A DNA stretch of 32,179 nt from Verrucomicrobiaceae bacterium (GTDB lineage Bacteria > Verrucomicrobiota > Verrucomicrobiia > Verrucomicrobiales > DEV007). Positions 9,201 to 15,807 of the stretch are shown one piece after another (positions within the stretch are counted from its first letter, which is position 1; the number at the start of each line of letters is the position of its first letter). The DNA is taken from positions 1 to 32,179 of the forward strand of contig SHBV01000032.1 of NCBI GenBank assembly GCA_004211885.1, written 5' to 3'. The translations under genes and the position numbers were made by a program. The notes beneath the pieces were generated by a model, which did not search any database, had not been told where the DNA came from, and worked only from the letters and a program-made list of their open reading frames with translations.

Positions 9201-9695
9201 GTTCGATTTCTCTCATCCCTTGGTAAGGAGGGGGATTATAAGGTTCCGTCTGGTCGATACGTTAGGAGATGGCGTGTCCTGCCTACTCACAACAAAGTTG
9301 GAAATCTAATTAGAACAAAAGGCATGCAATATACGCTGAATGGTCAGAATGAACTGCCTTGGAAAGCTTCTTATAGCCGAGTTAATGCCGAGCTTCCAAT
9401 TAAAGAGGTGGGGATAAATAGCGGTTTCAATAATAAATTAAGTGTAGCGAAATTTGAGATTTCAGTATCAGTTCCTGGAGAGATAGGATTGATGATTGCT
9501 GATACAAAAGGATTGCAAATCATTGTTGGAGGTAAAATGGTTAATGCTTCTGCCGAGTCTGTTTTTGAACTTGGCAAAGGTAGGCATGATATAATGTTTG
9601 TAATAGATCGTGCAGTCAGAGAGTCCAATTTGAAAGTTCAGCTTTTTGATGTGGGTGGATCTCCAGGAAGGGCCAGTTTAATTGGGGGGGCTTAG
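6252..9695 (+). CDS. PVC-type CxxCH heme-binding protein: beta-propeller, HEAT repeats, cytochrome c domain
   Basis: An 1147-residue exported protein of the type found in Pirellula and Verrucomicrobium relatives (TIGR02604/TIGR02603-like). It has a signal peptide ending near A-F-A-Q (about residue 33), then an N-terminal six-bladed-propeller-like 'membrane-bound dehydrogenase' region (about 45-390) with L-N-G-D-G-V-A-D and D-L-D-G-D Asp-rich loops. Alpha-helical HEAT-type repeats follow (about 410-840), then a c-type cytochrome domain with C870-Q-V-C873-H874 and a probable axial Met967 in S-L-M-P-P-G-L, and a C-terminal beta-rich domain (about 1040-1147). It probably transfers electrons from an oxidised sugar or glycan in the periplasm; this is inferred from domains only. 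Its translation is coupled to the SGNH-like gene, and its stop is one base from the stop of the convergent sulfatase gene. A seven-G run lies in the last codons. Confidence 0.88.
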   Translation: MKTLKLSSSKMMMFCFRVIAVGFVALSGNAFAQRNLPLDAIPKPDPSEQIKTFVLDEGLEINLFASDPMIAKPIGMNWDEKGRLWVVSSRLYPHIKPGQRSDDKVVVLEDLNGDGVADKSTDFAKDLLIPTGIMPGDGGVYVANSTEILFLRDLDGDLKEDQRRVVLSGFGTEDTHHIIHAFRGGPEGMMYFNQSIYIHSHVETPHGVRRLMAGGIWHYRPETGELEVFSRGFVNSWGHIFDRYGQSFATDGAYGEGINYVFPGSVFVTAYNAKRIMRGLNPGQPKHCGLEIVNSSHFPDEWQGNLITNDFRGHRVNRFVMSESGSGYVSRQAPDLIRTTHKSFRPIDVKVGPDGALYIADWYNPIIQHGEVDFRDPRRDQVHGRIWRITYKGRKLSQNPKFEDQGIRAVVNHLKSPDSYTRHFAKRNLRLRKKSEVIRELKFLEGSEGITEEDRLEILWANQAVNELDEPLLKKLLVSKDHRIRAAAVRVLYHWSDRLEDHMDFLDQTVIDDHPRVRLEAISALRQVGTVQSFKAILKAFTKDIDANIDFALWLSAREMESIWLPALENGEISFGGNTSALEFILKAAEKPSALKLLGPSLTSLDISSAGFRELVSLFADIGKTEDLDLLHSSAFYKERNKEDRDFVFKELIRANQQRQVRPSEMRIADLLKLLVSGNSGVAELCGSWKVFEARKEIIQWLKNDERVEIAASSLASMADNESKQALLELAEDESRGILQRSAAVGALTRLDPVKTSELAAQVLVKAKTIQSAELIFEAYLSKEKSSEYLAVALSEKKLNAEIAAAGVRKSLSSGGDTSQLVEALSKSGALQPIVNGLSDEEMKSLMSEVQSKGDAVRGEKIYRKSQLLCQVCHAIGGGGGLIGPDLVSIGSSAPVDYIIDSLLEPAKKIKEGYHTTVITTKGGDLITGGLISEGDREIILRMADGSERKIAKVAIKKKEISPISLMPPGLTASLRKDEFIDLVRFLSSLGKEGDYKVPSGRYVRRWRVLPTHNKVGNLIRTKGMQYTLNGQNELPWKASYSRVNAELPIKEVGINSGFNNKLSVAKFEISVSVPGEIGLMIADTKGLQIIVGGKMVNASAESVFELGKGRHDIMFVIDRAVRESNLKVQLFDVGGSPGRASLIGGA

Positions 9696-9696
9696 A

Positions 9697-11046
9697 TCAT
9701 TTTTTGGTTTCTTGCTCATGAGCTGTCCTTAGTCTGGCCACAATCTCCGGGAATTCTTTCGCAAAGTTTTTCTTTTCTCCGGGATCTTTTTTAAGGTTTG
9801 ATAAGAAAAGTTTTGCAGGATGGTCAGAGTCCTTTGCAGGAGGGTTGCTTGTGTCTCTAACGTTTCCAATTAATTTCCATTCCCCTTCACGAATTGCCCA
9901 TTGGCTATTTTTACTACGACCTACTTGCCAATGAAGGACTTCATGAGGGCTTTTACTCTCTTTTCCAAGAAGCAGAGGTACTAAGCTTTTGCCGTCTATC
10001 TTATTGTTGATTAACTTAATATTAGCAAGTTCCGCTAAAGTTGGTAGCCAATCACAGGAGTGAGCTACTTGAGTAATTTCTTTGTCTTCAGTCAGTTTGG
10101 ATGGCCATGAGATGATTGCCGGAACACGAATCCCTCCTTCAAAGAGACTGAACTTGGCTCCTCTATATGGGCCTGAATTTCCGCCTCCAAAGTGAGCTCT
10201 TTCTTCTGTTGAATGACCGTGGTCGGATTGGAACACAATAATAGTGTCATTCCTGAGGCCTACTTCATCAAGGTAATGTAATAAGGTTCCAATGCGTGCG
10301 TCTTGAGTCGAAACAAATGCATTATATAGTTTTCTTGGCATTGCTAATTCTTTGTAACGATTCAACCAGTGAGATTCACCTTGATATGGGTAATGAGGAG
10401 TGTTCAATGCGAAGTATATAAGGAATGGCGAGTCTTGATTTTTCTTTATGAATTCACATGTTTCGCTAACCATCAGGTCAGGGAAGAATTTACCATCTTC
10501 GAAAATCTCTTTACCATTACGGTGCAGATCATGCCTATTAGGTCCCTGCCAATAGAAAAAATGAGAATAATTGTCGATGCATCCTCCCATGTGGCCGAAG
10601 GAGTGGTCAAAACCTTGTTGGTTTGGCATGTGTTCTGGAATGTAGCCTAGGTGCCACTTTCCAATGTGTGCTGTTTTGTATCCGGCTGCCTTGAAGTGTT
10701 CGGCTATAGTGATTTGTTCGCCGGGCATTCCAGGTTTCCCCTTTTGGGATGTTGTATTACCCGGGACTCCAGCATGTATAGGGTATCGGCCAGTCAAGAG
10801 TCCTGCACGTGAAGGAGAGCAGACAGGCGCGGCGGAATAGAATTGAGTAAATCTTATGCCCCTAGATGCTATGCCATCAATGTTTGGTGTTTCAAGATCT
10901 TTTGCACCATAACAGCCAGCGTCTATACTGCCTTGATCGTCAGTGAGGATGATGATTATATTTGGTTTTCTACTAGCTAAGGATTGTAATGAAAGTCCCA
11001 GTAGGAGAGCAATGGCTGGTATTATTTTTCTGAAGAAGAATTTCAC
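9697..11046 (-). CDS. Type I sulfatase (formylglycine-dependent), exported
   Basis: A 449-residue sulfatase in the alkaline-phosphatase superfamily that hydrolyses sulfate esters, probably on a glycan. A signal peptide (residues 1-24) is followed by the first metal-binding pair Asp36-Asp37 in L-T-D-D-Q-G. The modification motif is C76-S-P-S-R, where Cys76 should become formylglycine, followed by L-L-T-G-R-Y-P. Other family marks are G-K-W-H-L-G, the later metal-binding S-D-H-G-H, and G-G-I-R-V-P. The start is GTG (11046-11044). No formylglycine-generating enzyme or anaerobic maturase is visible in the window, so maturation must be provided from elsewhere. It is divergent from the PQQ-like propeller gene across 76 bases and convergent with the heme protein gene with one base between. 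The exact substrate is unknown. Confidence 0.9.
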   Translation of the reverse strand: MKFFFRKIIPAIALLLGLSLQSLASRKPNIIIILTDDQGSIDAGCYGAKDLETPNIDGIASRGIRFTQFYSAAPVCSPSRAGLLTGRYPIHAGVPGNTTSQKGKPGMPGEQITIAEHFKAAGYKTAHIGKWHLGYIPEHMPNQQGFDHSFGHMGGCIDNYSHFFYWQGPNRHDLHRNGKEIFEDGKFFPDLMVSETCEFIKKNQDSPFLIYFALNTPHYPYQGESHWLNRYKELAMPRKLYNAFVSTQDARIGTLLHYLDEVGLRNDTIIVFQSDHGHSTEERAHFGGGNSGPYRGAKFSLFEGGIRVPAIISWPSKLTEDKEITQVAHSCDWLPTLAELANIKLINNKIDGKSLVPLLLGKESKSPHEVLHWQVGRSKNSQWAIREGEWKLIGNVRDTSNPPAKDSDHPAKLFLSNLKKDPGEKKNFAKEFPEIVARLRTAHEQETKK

Positions 11047-11122
11047 GGCGATTAAATGTTTTATTTTTGTTGTTCTTTAAGGATTAGTCCTGAATGATAT
11101 TTATATAAAACAAAAACTTCTC
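11047..11122. promoter_or_regulatory. Divergent promoter region, sulfatase / PQQ-like protein
   Basis: Seventy-six AT-rich bases between divergent start codons. A TATATAAAA stretch (11101-11109) lies about 15 bases before the plus-strand ATG and could act as a -10 element, but no good -35 partner is seen. No clear promoter could be assigned for the minus-strand sulfatase. Confidence 0.3.
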
Positions 11123-12433
11123 ATGAGTCGATTAGCATCTTTTATATTGTTATTTTCTGTTACTTGTAATGGTTTTATTTTTGCAGCTGACTGGCCGCAA
11201 TGGAGAGGTTCTACAGGGCAGGGGCATAGTGATGATGAAGCTTTGGCTGTAGAATGGAGTGAAGAGAAAAATGTCACTTGGAAAATTGACACCAACGGTA
11301 AGGGCTGGTCTTCTCCTGTTATATTTAATGATCAAATTTGGTTTACTTCTGCAGAAGAAACTCTTGCGACTGAGGAGGAAGCTAAGGAAAGATTAAAAGA
11401 GAATACGGGTAGCCAGCCTTTAACGTTACTGAAGTCATCGCGATTCTATGCAATTTGCATAGAAAAAAAATCTGGGAACATTATTCATAATATTGAACTC
11501 TTTACCGTTGATGAGCCTCAGTGGGTTCATAGATTTAATAGTTATGCTTCACCAACGCCTATAATAGAATCGGGAAGAATTTACTGCCATTTTGGCACTT
11601 ATGGTACGGCATGCGTGGATACAAAAAATGGAAAGGTACTGTGGCGTAACCTTGAATTAAAATGCATGCACGAAAATGGCCCAGGTAGTTGTCCTGTTCT
11701 TTATGATGATTCGATGATCTTTCATATGGATGGAAGTGATATGCAATATGTGGCGGCCCTTAATAAGGTTGATGGATCCTTAAAATGGAAAGCCTCACGG
11801 AGTGGCGAAATGCATGCTAATCCGCAGCTAAAGAAAGGGTATAGCACTCCTATCATAATGAAACGCAATGGTAAAGATGAGCTCATTTCTCCAGGCGCAA
11901 ATTGGTTGTATAGTTATGATCCAAAGACAGGTAAAGAGAATTGGAAGTTAGATTACGAAGTTCTTGGTTTTTCTAATGTCGCAAGACCAGTAAGCGGCGG
12001 CGGAATGATTTATGTGGCAACATGTTTTATGCGCTCACAGATGCTTGGCATCTCAGCTGGTTCGACTCCTGAGATAGTTTGGAGGTATAAGAAGGGAGTC
12101 CCTAATACTCCGTCTCCTTTATTGTCTAAAGGTCTGTTGTATTTTGTCGGAGATTCAGGAGGTTTGGTGACTTGCCTCGAAGCAAAGTCTGGAGATTTGG
12201 TTTGGAGTGAAAGAATTGCAAGTGGCAAATATTGGTCTGCTCCTTTTATTGCAAATGGGAAAATATATTTTCACAGTGAAGAGGGCGTTACTACCGTGAT
12301 TGAAGATGGACGTAATTTTAAGATTGTTTCAGAAAATAAAATTAAGGGGAAGTTGATGTCATCTGCGGCTGTTTCAGATGGAGCAATTTTTTTGCGGAGT
12401 GATAAGGCCTTGTACAGAATAGAAAACAAATAA
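11123..12433 (+). CDS. Exported PQQ-like beta-propeller repeat protein
   Basis: A 436-residue protein with a Sec signal peptide (cleavage near F-I-F-A-A-D, about residue 21) followed directly by D-W-P-Q-W-R-G, the characteristic opening of exported PQQ-like propeller proteins of Planctomycetes and Verrucomicrobia. The rest is a series of short beta-blades of the form A-x-x-x-x-x-G-x-x-x-W (for example D-T-K-N-G-K-V-L-W-R, N-K-V-D-G-S-L-K-W-K, D-P-K-T-G-K-E-N-W-K, E-A-K-S-G-D-L-V-W-S), as in the quinoprotein dehydrogenase and BamB folds. No evident catalytic calcium/PQQ site could be confirmed, so it may be structural or bind a ligand. It is followed after 12 bases by a small membrane-protein gene, suggesting co-transcription. 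Confidence 0.85.
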   Translation: MSRLASFILLFSVTCNGFIFAADWPQWRGSTGQGHSDDEALAVEWSEEKNVTWKIDTNGKGWSSPVIFNDQIWFTSAEETLATEEEAKERLKENTGSQPLTLLKSSRFYAICIEKKSGNIIHNIELFTVDEPQWVHRFNSYASPTPIIESGRIYCHFGTYGTACVDTKNGKVLWRNLELKCMHENGPGSCPVLYDDSMIFHMDGSDMQYVAALNKVDGSLKWKASRSGEMHANPQLKKGYSTPIIMKRNGKDELISPGANWLYSYDPKTGKENWKLDYEVLGFSNVARPVSGGGMIYVATCFMRSQMLGISAGSTPEIVWRYKKGVPNTPSPLLSKGLLYFVGDSGGLVTCLEAKSGDLVWSERIASGKYWSAPFIANGKIYFHSEEGVTTVIEDGRNFKIVSENKIKGKLMSSAAVSDGAIFLRSDKALYRIENK

Positions 12434-12445
12434 GGTTTCCCCTCT

Positions 12446-12853
12446 ATGTACTGGGATTGGATAAGTGATAATTATCGACTCATCCAATGGATAGGGGTTG
12501 CATCTGTTTTATTGTTTCTTTTGTCTCTTTTTATTCTGAGGTTTGTCATAGTCCGATTGCCGAATAATTATTTTTTGACTGATTGCTCTACTTTAAATAA
12601 GCGTTCAGGTAACTTAATTGATCTAGGTTTTAGAGTGGCTAAAAATGTTTTTGGGTTTTTACTTATAATCTGTGGAATAGTTCTATTATTTACTCCAGGG
12701 CAGGGTTTGGTAACAATGGTGTTAGGTGTGTGGTTAATGGATTTGCCTTGGATAATTAAAATTAAGGGAAGATTTGTTTATTCTAGATTCGTAAAAAGGA
12801 CTTTGAATTGGATTCGCTGTAAAAATGGGATATCGCCATTCAAATTCCCTTAG
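12446..12853 (+). CDS. Small membrane protein, PGPGW-like
   Basis: A 135-residue protein with two clear hydrophobic segments near the N-terminus (about 15-37) and in the middle (about 69-95). The second holds I-V-L-L-F-T-P-G-Q-G-L-V, which resembles the P-G-P-G-W family of putative transmembrane proteins with Gln in place of the second Pro, and is followed by a basic, Arg/Lys-rich region and the short end S-P-F-K-F-P. No enzymatic motif is present. Its function is unknown. The gene lies 12 bases after the PQQ-like propeller gene and before a 189-base AT-rich spacer, so it probably ends that transcription unit. Confidence 0.65.
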   Translation: MYWDWISDNYRLIQWIGVASVLLFLLSLFILRFVIVRLPNNYFLTDCSTLNKRSGNLIDLGFRVAKNVFGFLLIICGIVLLFTPGQGLVTMVLGVWLMDLPWIIKIKGRFVYSRFVKRTLNWIRCKNGISPFKFP

Positions 12854-12967
12854 GCTGTTTAATTTAAAAACTTTTCACTAACATAGTAAAAATTTTAAAT
12901 TTGGTTTTCCTTTGATTTGAGTCCAAATTATTAAAGTTAAATTAAATATTCCATCAGATTTGCTAAG

Positions 12968-12973
12968 TATAAT
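12968..12973 (+). promoter_or_regulatory. Possible -10 element for the DUF1501-cytochrome operon
   Basis: A perfect TATAAT hexamer occurs in the AT-rich spacer 70 bases before the first DUF1501 start codon. No good -35 hexamer lies at the expected distance, so an activator or an alternative promoter type would be needed. If used, the transcript would carry a leader of about 60 bases that contains the hairpin at 13005-13030. Confidence 0.35.
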
Positions 12974-13004
12974 CAGTTAATCTAATGGAGATAAAAAATT
13001 AACC

Positions 13005-13030
13005 TTAACCGCATTATGAAAATGCGTTAA
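13005..13030 (+). promoter_or_regulatory. Leader inverted repeat upstream of the DUF1501 operon
   Basis: An inverted repeat with arms TTAAC(C)GCAT and ATGCGTTAA: nine base pairs, one bulged C at 13009 or 13010, and a seven-base loop (13015-13021). It ends 12 bases before the ATG at 13043. As RNA it could hide or expose the ribosome-binding region; as DNA it could be an operator. There is no T-run after it, so it is not a typical terminator. Confidence 0.45.
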
Positions 13031-13042
13031 TCTAGAGATTCT

Positions 13043-14395
13043 ATGTTATCCATTTATTCAAGGAACAAAGGGAAGTTTTGTGACGGAATGTCACGTAGAG
13101 GCTTTTTAAGGGTAGGTGGGCTTTCCCTTGGCGGGGCGTCGTTGCCTCAAATTCTATCAGCAGAAAAACAATCGGATAGTCATAAGTCAGGTCTGGGTCA
13201 TAAAGCTGTAATAATGATTTTTCTTGCAGGTGGGCCTCCGCATCAAGACATGTGGGATATAAAAAGAGATGCACCTACTAATGTTAGAGGTGAATTCAAT
13301 GCGATTAAAACGAATGTTCCCGGCATTGAGATATGTGAGTTATTTCCCAAAATTGCCAGTATGGCTGATAAATTCACTTTCATCCGATCAATTGTTGGAG
13401 CTCAGGGTGGGCATGATGCGCAACAGTGTTTAACAGGTAGATCACCTCGTAATGCTCCAGCTGGAGGATGGCCTTCCATTGGCTCAGTTATGTCAAGCCT
13501 ACAAGGGCCGGCCAGTACTGCAGTGCCACCATTCGTTGGACTCTCACCAAAGTGCGGCCATGATCAATGGGGAGATCCTGGTCAGTCAGGTTTTTGTGGG
13601 CCTTCTCATTCTGCATTTACGCCTAACCGTGGTGGAGGTTCTAGCGATGTTGAGTTGAAAGGGATTTCAATAGAACGGCTTGGGGACAGGCAAAGTTTGT
13701 TGAGAAGCGTTGATTGTTTCCGAAGAGATGTTGATGCTTCAGGCGTGATGGGGAGTCTTGATGATTTTAATAAACAAGCTTACGGAGTTTTGACTTCGAG
13801 TAAGCTTGCCGAGGCATTTGATCTAACTAAGGAAGACCCTAAGTTGGTTGACAGTTACGGTAAAGGGACTGAAAAGCTAACAGCTGACGGACCATGGAAA
13901 AGACTCGATCAATTTTTAATGGCTCGCCGATTAGTGGAAGCAGGAGCGCGATGCGTGACGATTGGATTCAGTCGATGGGATTGGCACGGTTCTAATTTCA
14001 AAAGAGCCAGAGAAGATTTCCCTCTACTAGATCAGGGCGTCACTGCTCTTGTTCAAGATCTGCATGACCGTGGTTTGGATGAAGATGTTTCTGTTATAGT
14101 TTGGGGTGAGTTTGGGCGTACGCCTGTAATTAATAAAAATGCGGGAAGAGATCACTGGCCTAAAGTTTCTAATGCTTTAATTGCTGGAGGAGGAATGCGG
14201 ACGGGGCAGATAATAGGATCGACAACTAGGGACGGGGGAGAAGCGGATGATCGACCTGTTACTTTTCAGGAAGTATTTGCAACCTTATATCATAGCGTTG
14301 GGATCGATGTTAATAGTGCCACTGTAAACGATCTGAATGGAAGGCCGCGCTATCTAGTTGATCAGCAGTACAAACCCATGCCTGAGTTGGTTTAA
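13043..14395 (+). CDS. DUF1501 family protein, Tat-exported (copy 1)
   Basis: A 450-residue protein with the N-terminal [16 protein letters not shown] segment, a clear twin-arginine signal, followed by an A-rich site near residue 40. DUF1501 belongs to the alkaline-phosphatase-like clan. Its conserved blocks are present: [35 protein letters not shown] and W-G-E-F-G-R-T-P followed by G-R-D-H-W-P, which resemble metal-binding segments of that clan. Reaction and substrate are not established. It is the first gene of a six-gene plus-strand block and is followed after 43 bases by a full-length paralogue. In PVC genomes DUF1501 and DUF1549/DUF1553 genes are regularly neighbours, as here. Confidence 0.87.
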   Translation: MLSIYSRNKGKFCDGMSRRGFLRVGGLSLGGASLPQILSAEKQSDSHKSGLGHKAVIMIFLAGGPPHQDMWDIKRDAPTNVRGEFNAIKTNVPGIEICELFPKIASMADKFTFIRSIVGAQGGHDAQQCLTGRSPRNAPAGGWPSIGSVMSSLQGPASTAVPPFVGLSPKCGHDQWGDPGQSGFCGPSHSAFTPNRGGGSSDVELKGISIERLGDRQSLLRSVDCFRRDVDASGVMGSLDDFNKQAYGVLTSSKLAEAFDLTKEDPKLVDSYGKGTEKLTADGPWKRLDQFLMARRLVEAGARCVTIGFSRWDWHGSNFKRAREDFPLLDQGVTALVQDLHDRGLDEDVSVIVWGEFGRTPVINKNAGRDHWPKVSNALIAGGGMRTGQIIGSTTRDGGEADDRPVTFQEVFATLYHSVGIDVNSATVNDLNGRPRYLVDQQYKPMPELV

Positions 14396-14438
14396 AACTT
14401 AATATTAAATGGTGTAGTTTCTGATCTTTGGATTGCTT

Positions 14439-15782
14439 ATGATAACAGTTTTTGGAGATCGCGGATTTGATAAATTTTGCGATGGCATAGCTCGTAGAAG
14501 TTTTCTTAAAATTGGAGGGCTTGCAATGGGAGGTCTTGGCTTGCCTCAACTCTTAGCAGCTGAAAATACTATTAAGGCAGGAAGCTCGAATAAATCAATA
14601 ATCATGATTTATATGCCTGGAGGCCCGCCTCATCAGGACATGTTTGAAATTAAGACTGATGCTCCGTCCGAAGTGAGGGGAGAGTTTCAGCCAATCTCGA
14701 CAAAGGTTCCGGGCGTTCAGATATGTGAACATTTACCAAAAATTGCAAGTATAGCCGATAAATGCGTTTTTATTCGATCAGTGGTTGGTGCGAAAGATAG
14801 GCATTACAGTTACCAATGCATGACTGGTAAGCATAATGATAATTCTCCGGCAGGAGGTTGGCCTGAAATTGGTTCGGTGATATCTGAATTGGATTCACGG
14901 TTAGATCAAAAATCCGATGCTCCAACCTACATAAATTTATCTCCGAAAATGAAACACACTCCATACAATTTTGGGCATTCGAGTTTTCTTGGAGTGTCAT
15001 GTAAACCGTTCCGTCCGAACGGAGATTGTTTGTCGGATATGACATTAGATGAAGTTAGTTTAAATCGATTAGGAGATAGGAAGGATCTTTTACAAAAATT
15101 CGATAAATTGAGACGTAATATTGACTCTTTTGGAGCCGTTTCTGGTATGGACAGTCTTAATCAGCAAGCATTTGAAATTCTTAGTTCAACTAAGCTTGCC
15201 GAGGCTTTGGATATTGGAAAAGAAGATCAAAAAATTCGTGAACTTTATGGCGAAGGAACTGAAAAGGTTCAAGGCGATGCGGCTCCGCGCTTAAATTCCC
15301 AATTTCTTACCGCTCGGCGATTAGTTGAAGCTGGGGCCAGGGTTGTGACTTTAAGTTACAGTTTCTGGGATTGGCACGGATCTAATTTCAAAAGGGCTAA
15401 GGAAAATTTACCTGATTTCGATCAGGCCTATCATGCGCTCATTAAAGACCTTGAGGATAGGGGCATGCTTGACGATGTTACGGTCATTGCTTGGGGGGAA
15501 TTCGGTAGGACCCCTAAAATCAATAAAAACGCTGGAAGGGATCACTGGCCGAATGTTTCATGTGCATTACTCTCAGGAGGAGGAATGCAGATGGGAGGGG
15601 CTATAGGCAAGACTGATCGGTTAGGAGGTGAAGCAGAAGAAAGACCCGTGCATTTTGCTGAGATTTTTGCCACACTTTATAAAAATATGGGAATTGATGC
15701 ATCACAAACTACCGTCACTGATTTGGGGGGAAGGCCTAGATATCTAGTGGAAGGGTATGAACCCATTAAAGAATTAATTTAA
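14439..15782 (+). CDS. DUF1501 family protein, Tat-exported (copy 2, tandem paralogue)
   Basis: A 447-residue paralogue of the preceding gene that can be aligned from end to end: K-F-C-D-G-I-A-R-R-S-F-L-K-I-G-G Tat signal, [30 protein letters not shown] and G-R-D-H-W-P. It differs at the G-G-H-D-A-Q-Q-C block, which here reads D-R-H-Y-S-Y-Q-C, so the residue after the histidine is Tyr rather than Asp. I chose ATG 14439; a TTG two codons upstream would extend it slightly, and the length from the chosen start to the Tat motif matches copy 1 better. It lies 25 bases before the DUF1549/DUF1553 cytochrome gene. The function is unknown; copies may act as a pair. Confidence 0.86.
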   Translation: MITVFGDRGFDKFCDGIARRSFLKIGGLAMGGLGLPQLLAAENTIKAGSSNKSIIMIYMPGGPPHQDMFEIKTDAPSEVRGEFQPISTKVPGVQICEHLPKIASIADKCVFIRSVVGAKDRHYSYQCMTGKHNDNSPAGGWPEIGSVISELDSRLDQKSDAPTYINLSPKMKHTPYNFGHSSFLGVSCKPFRPNGDCLSDMTLDEVSLNRLGDRKDLLQKFDKLRRNIDSFGAVSGMDSLNQQAFEILSSTKLAEALDIGKEDQKIRELYGEGTEKVQGDAAPRLNSQFLTARRLVEAGARVVTLSYSFWDWHGSNFKRAKENLPDFDQAYHALIKDLEDRGMLDDVTVIAWGEFGRTPKINKNAGRDHWPNVSCALLSGGGMQMGGAIGKTDRLGGEAEERPVHFAEIFATLYKNMGIDASQTTVTDLGGRPRYLVEGYEPIKELI

Positions 15783-15807
15783 TAATATTGTTAATATATA
15801 AGTACCT

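Noticed and set aside
9684..9690. Programmed frameshift at the seven-G run near the end of the heme protein gene
   Set aside because: It lies a few codons before the stop; a slip would only change the extreme C-terminus, and no stimulatory structure is visible.
9697..11046. Broken metal site in the first sulfatase, S-D-H-G-H instead of S-D-N-G
   Set aside because: D-H-G is a common variant of the sulfatase metal site, so it is not evidence of inactivation.
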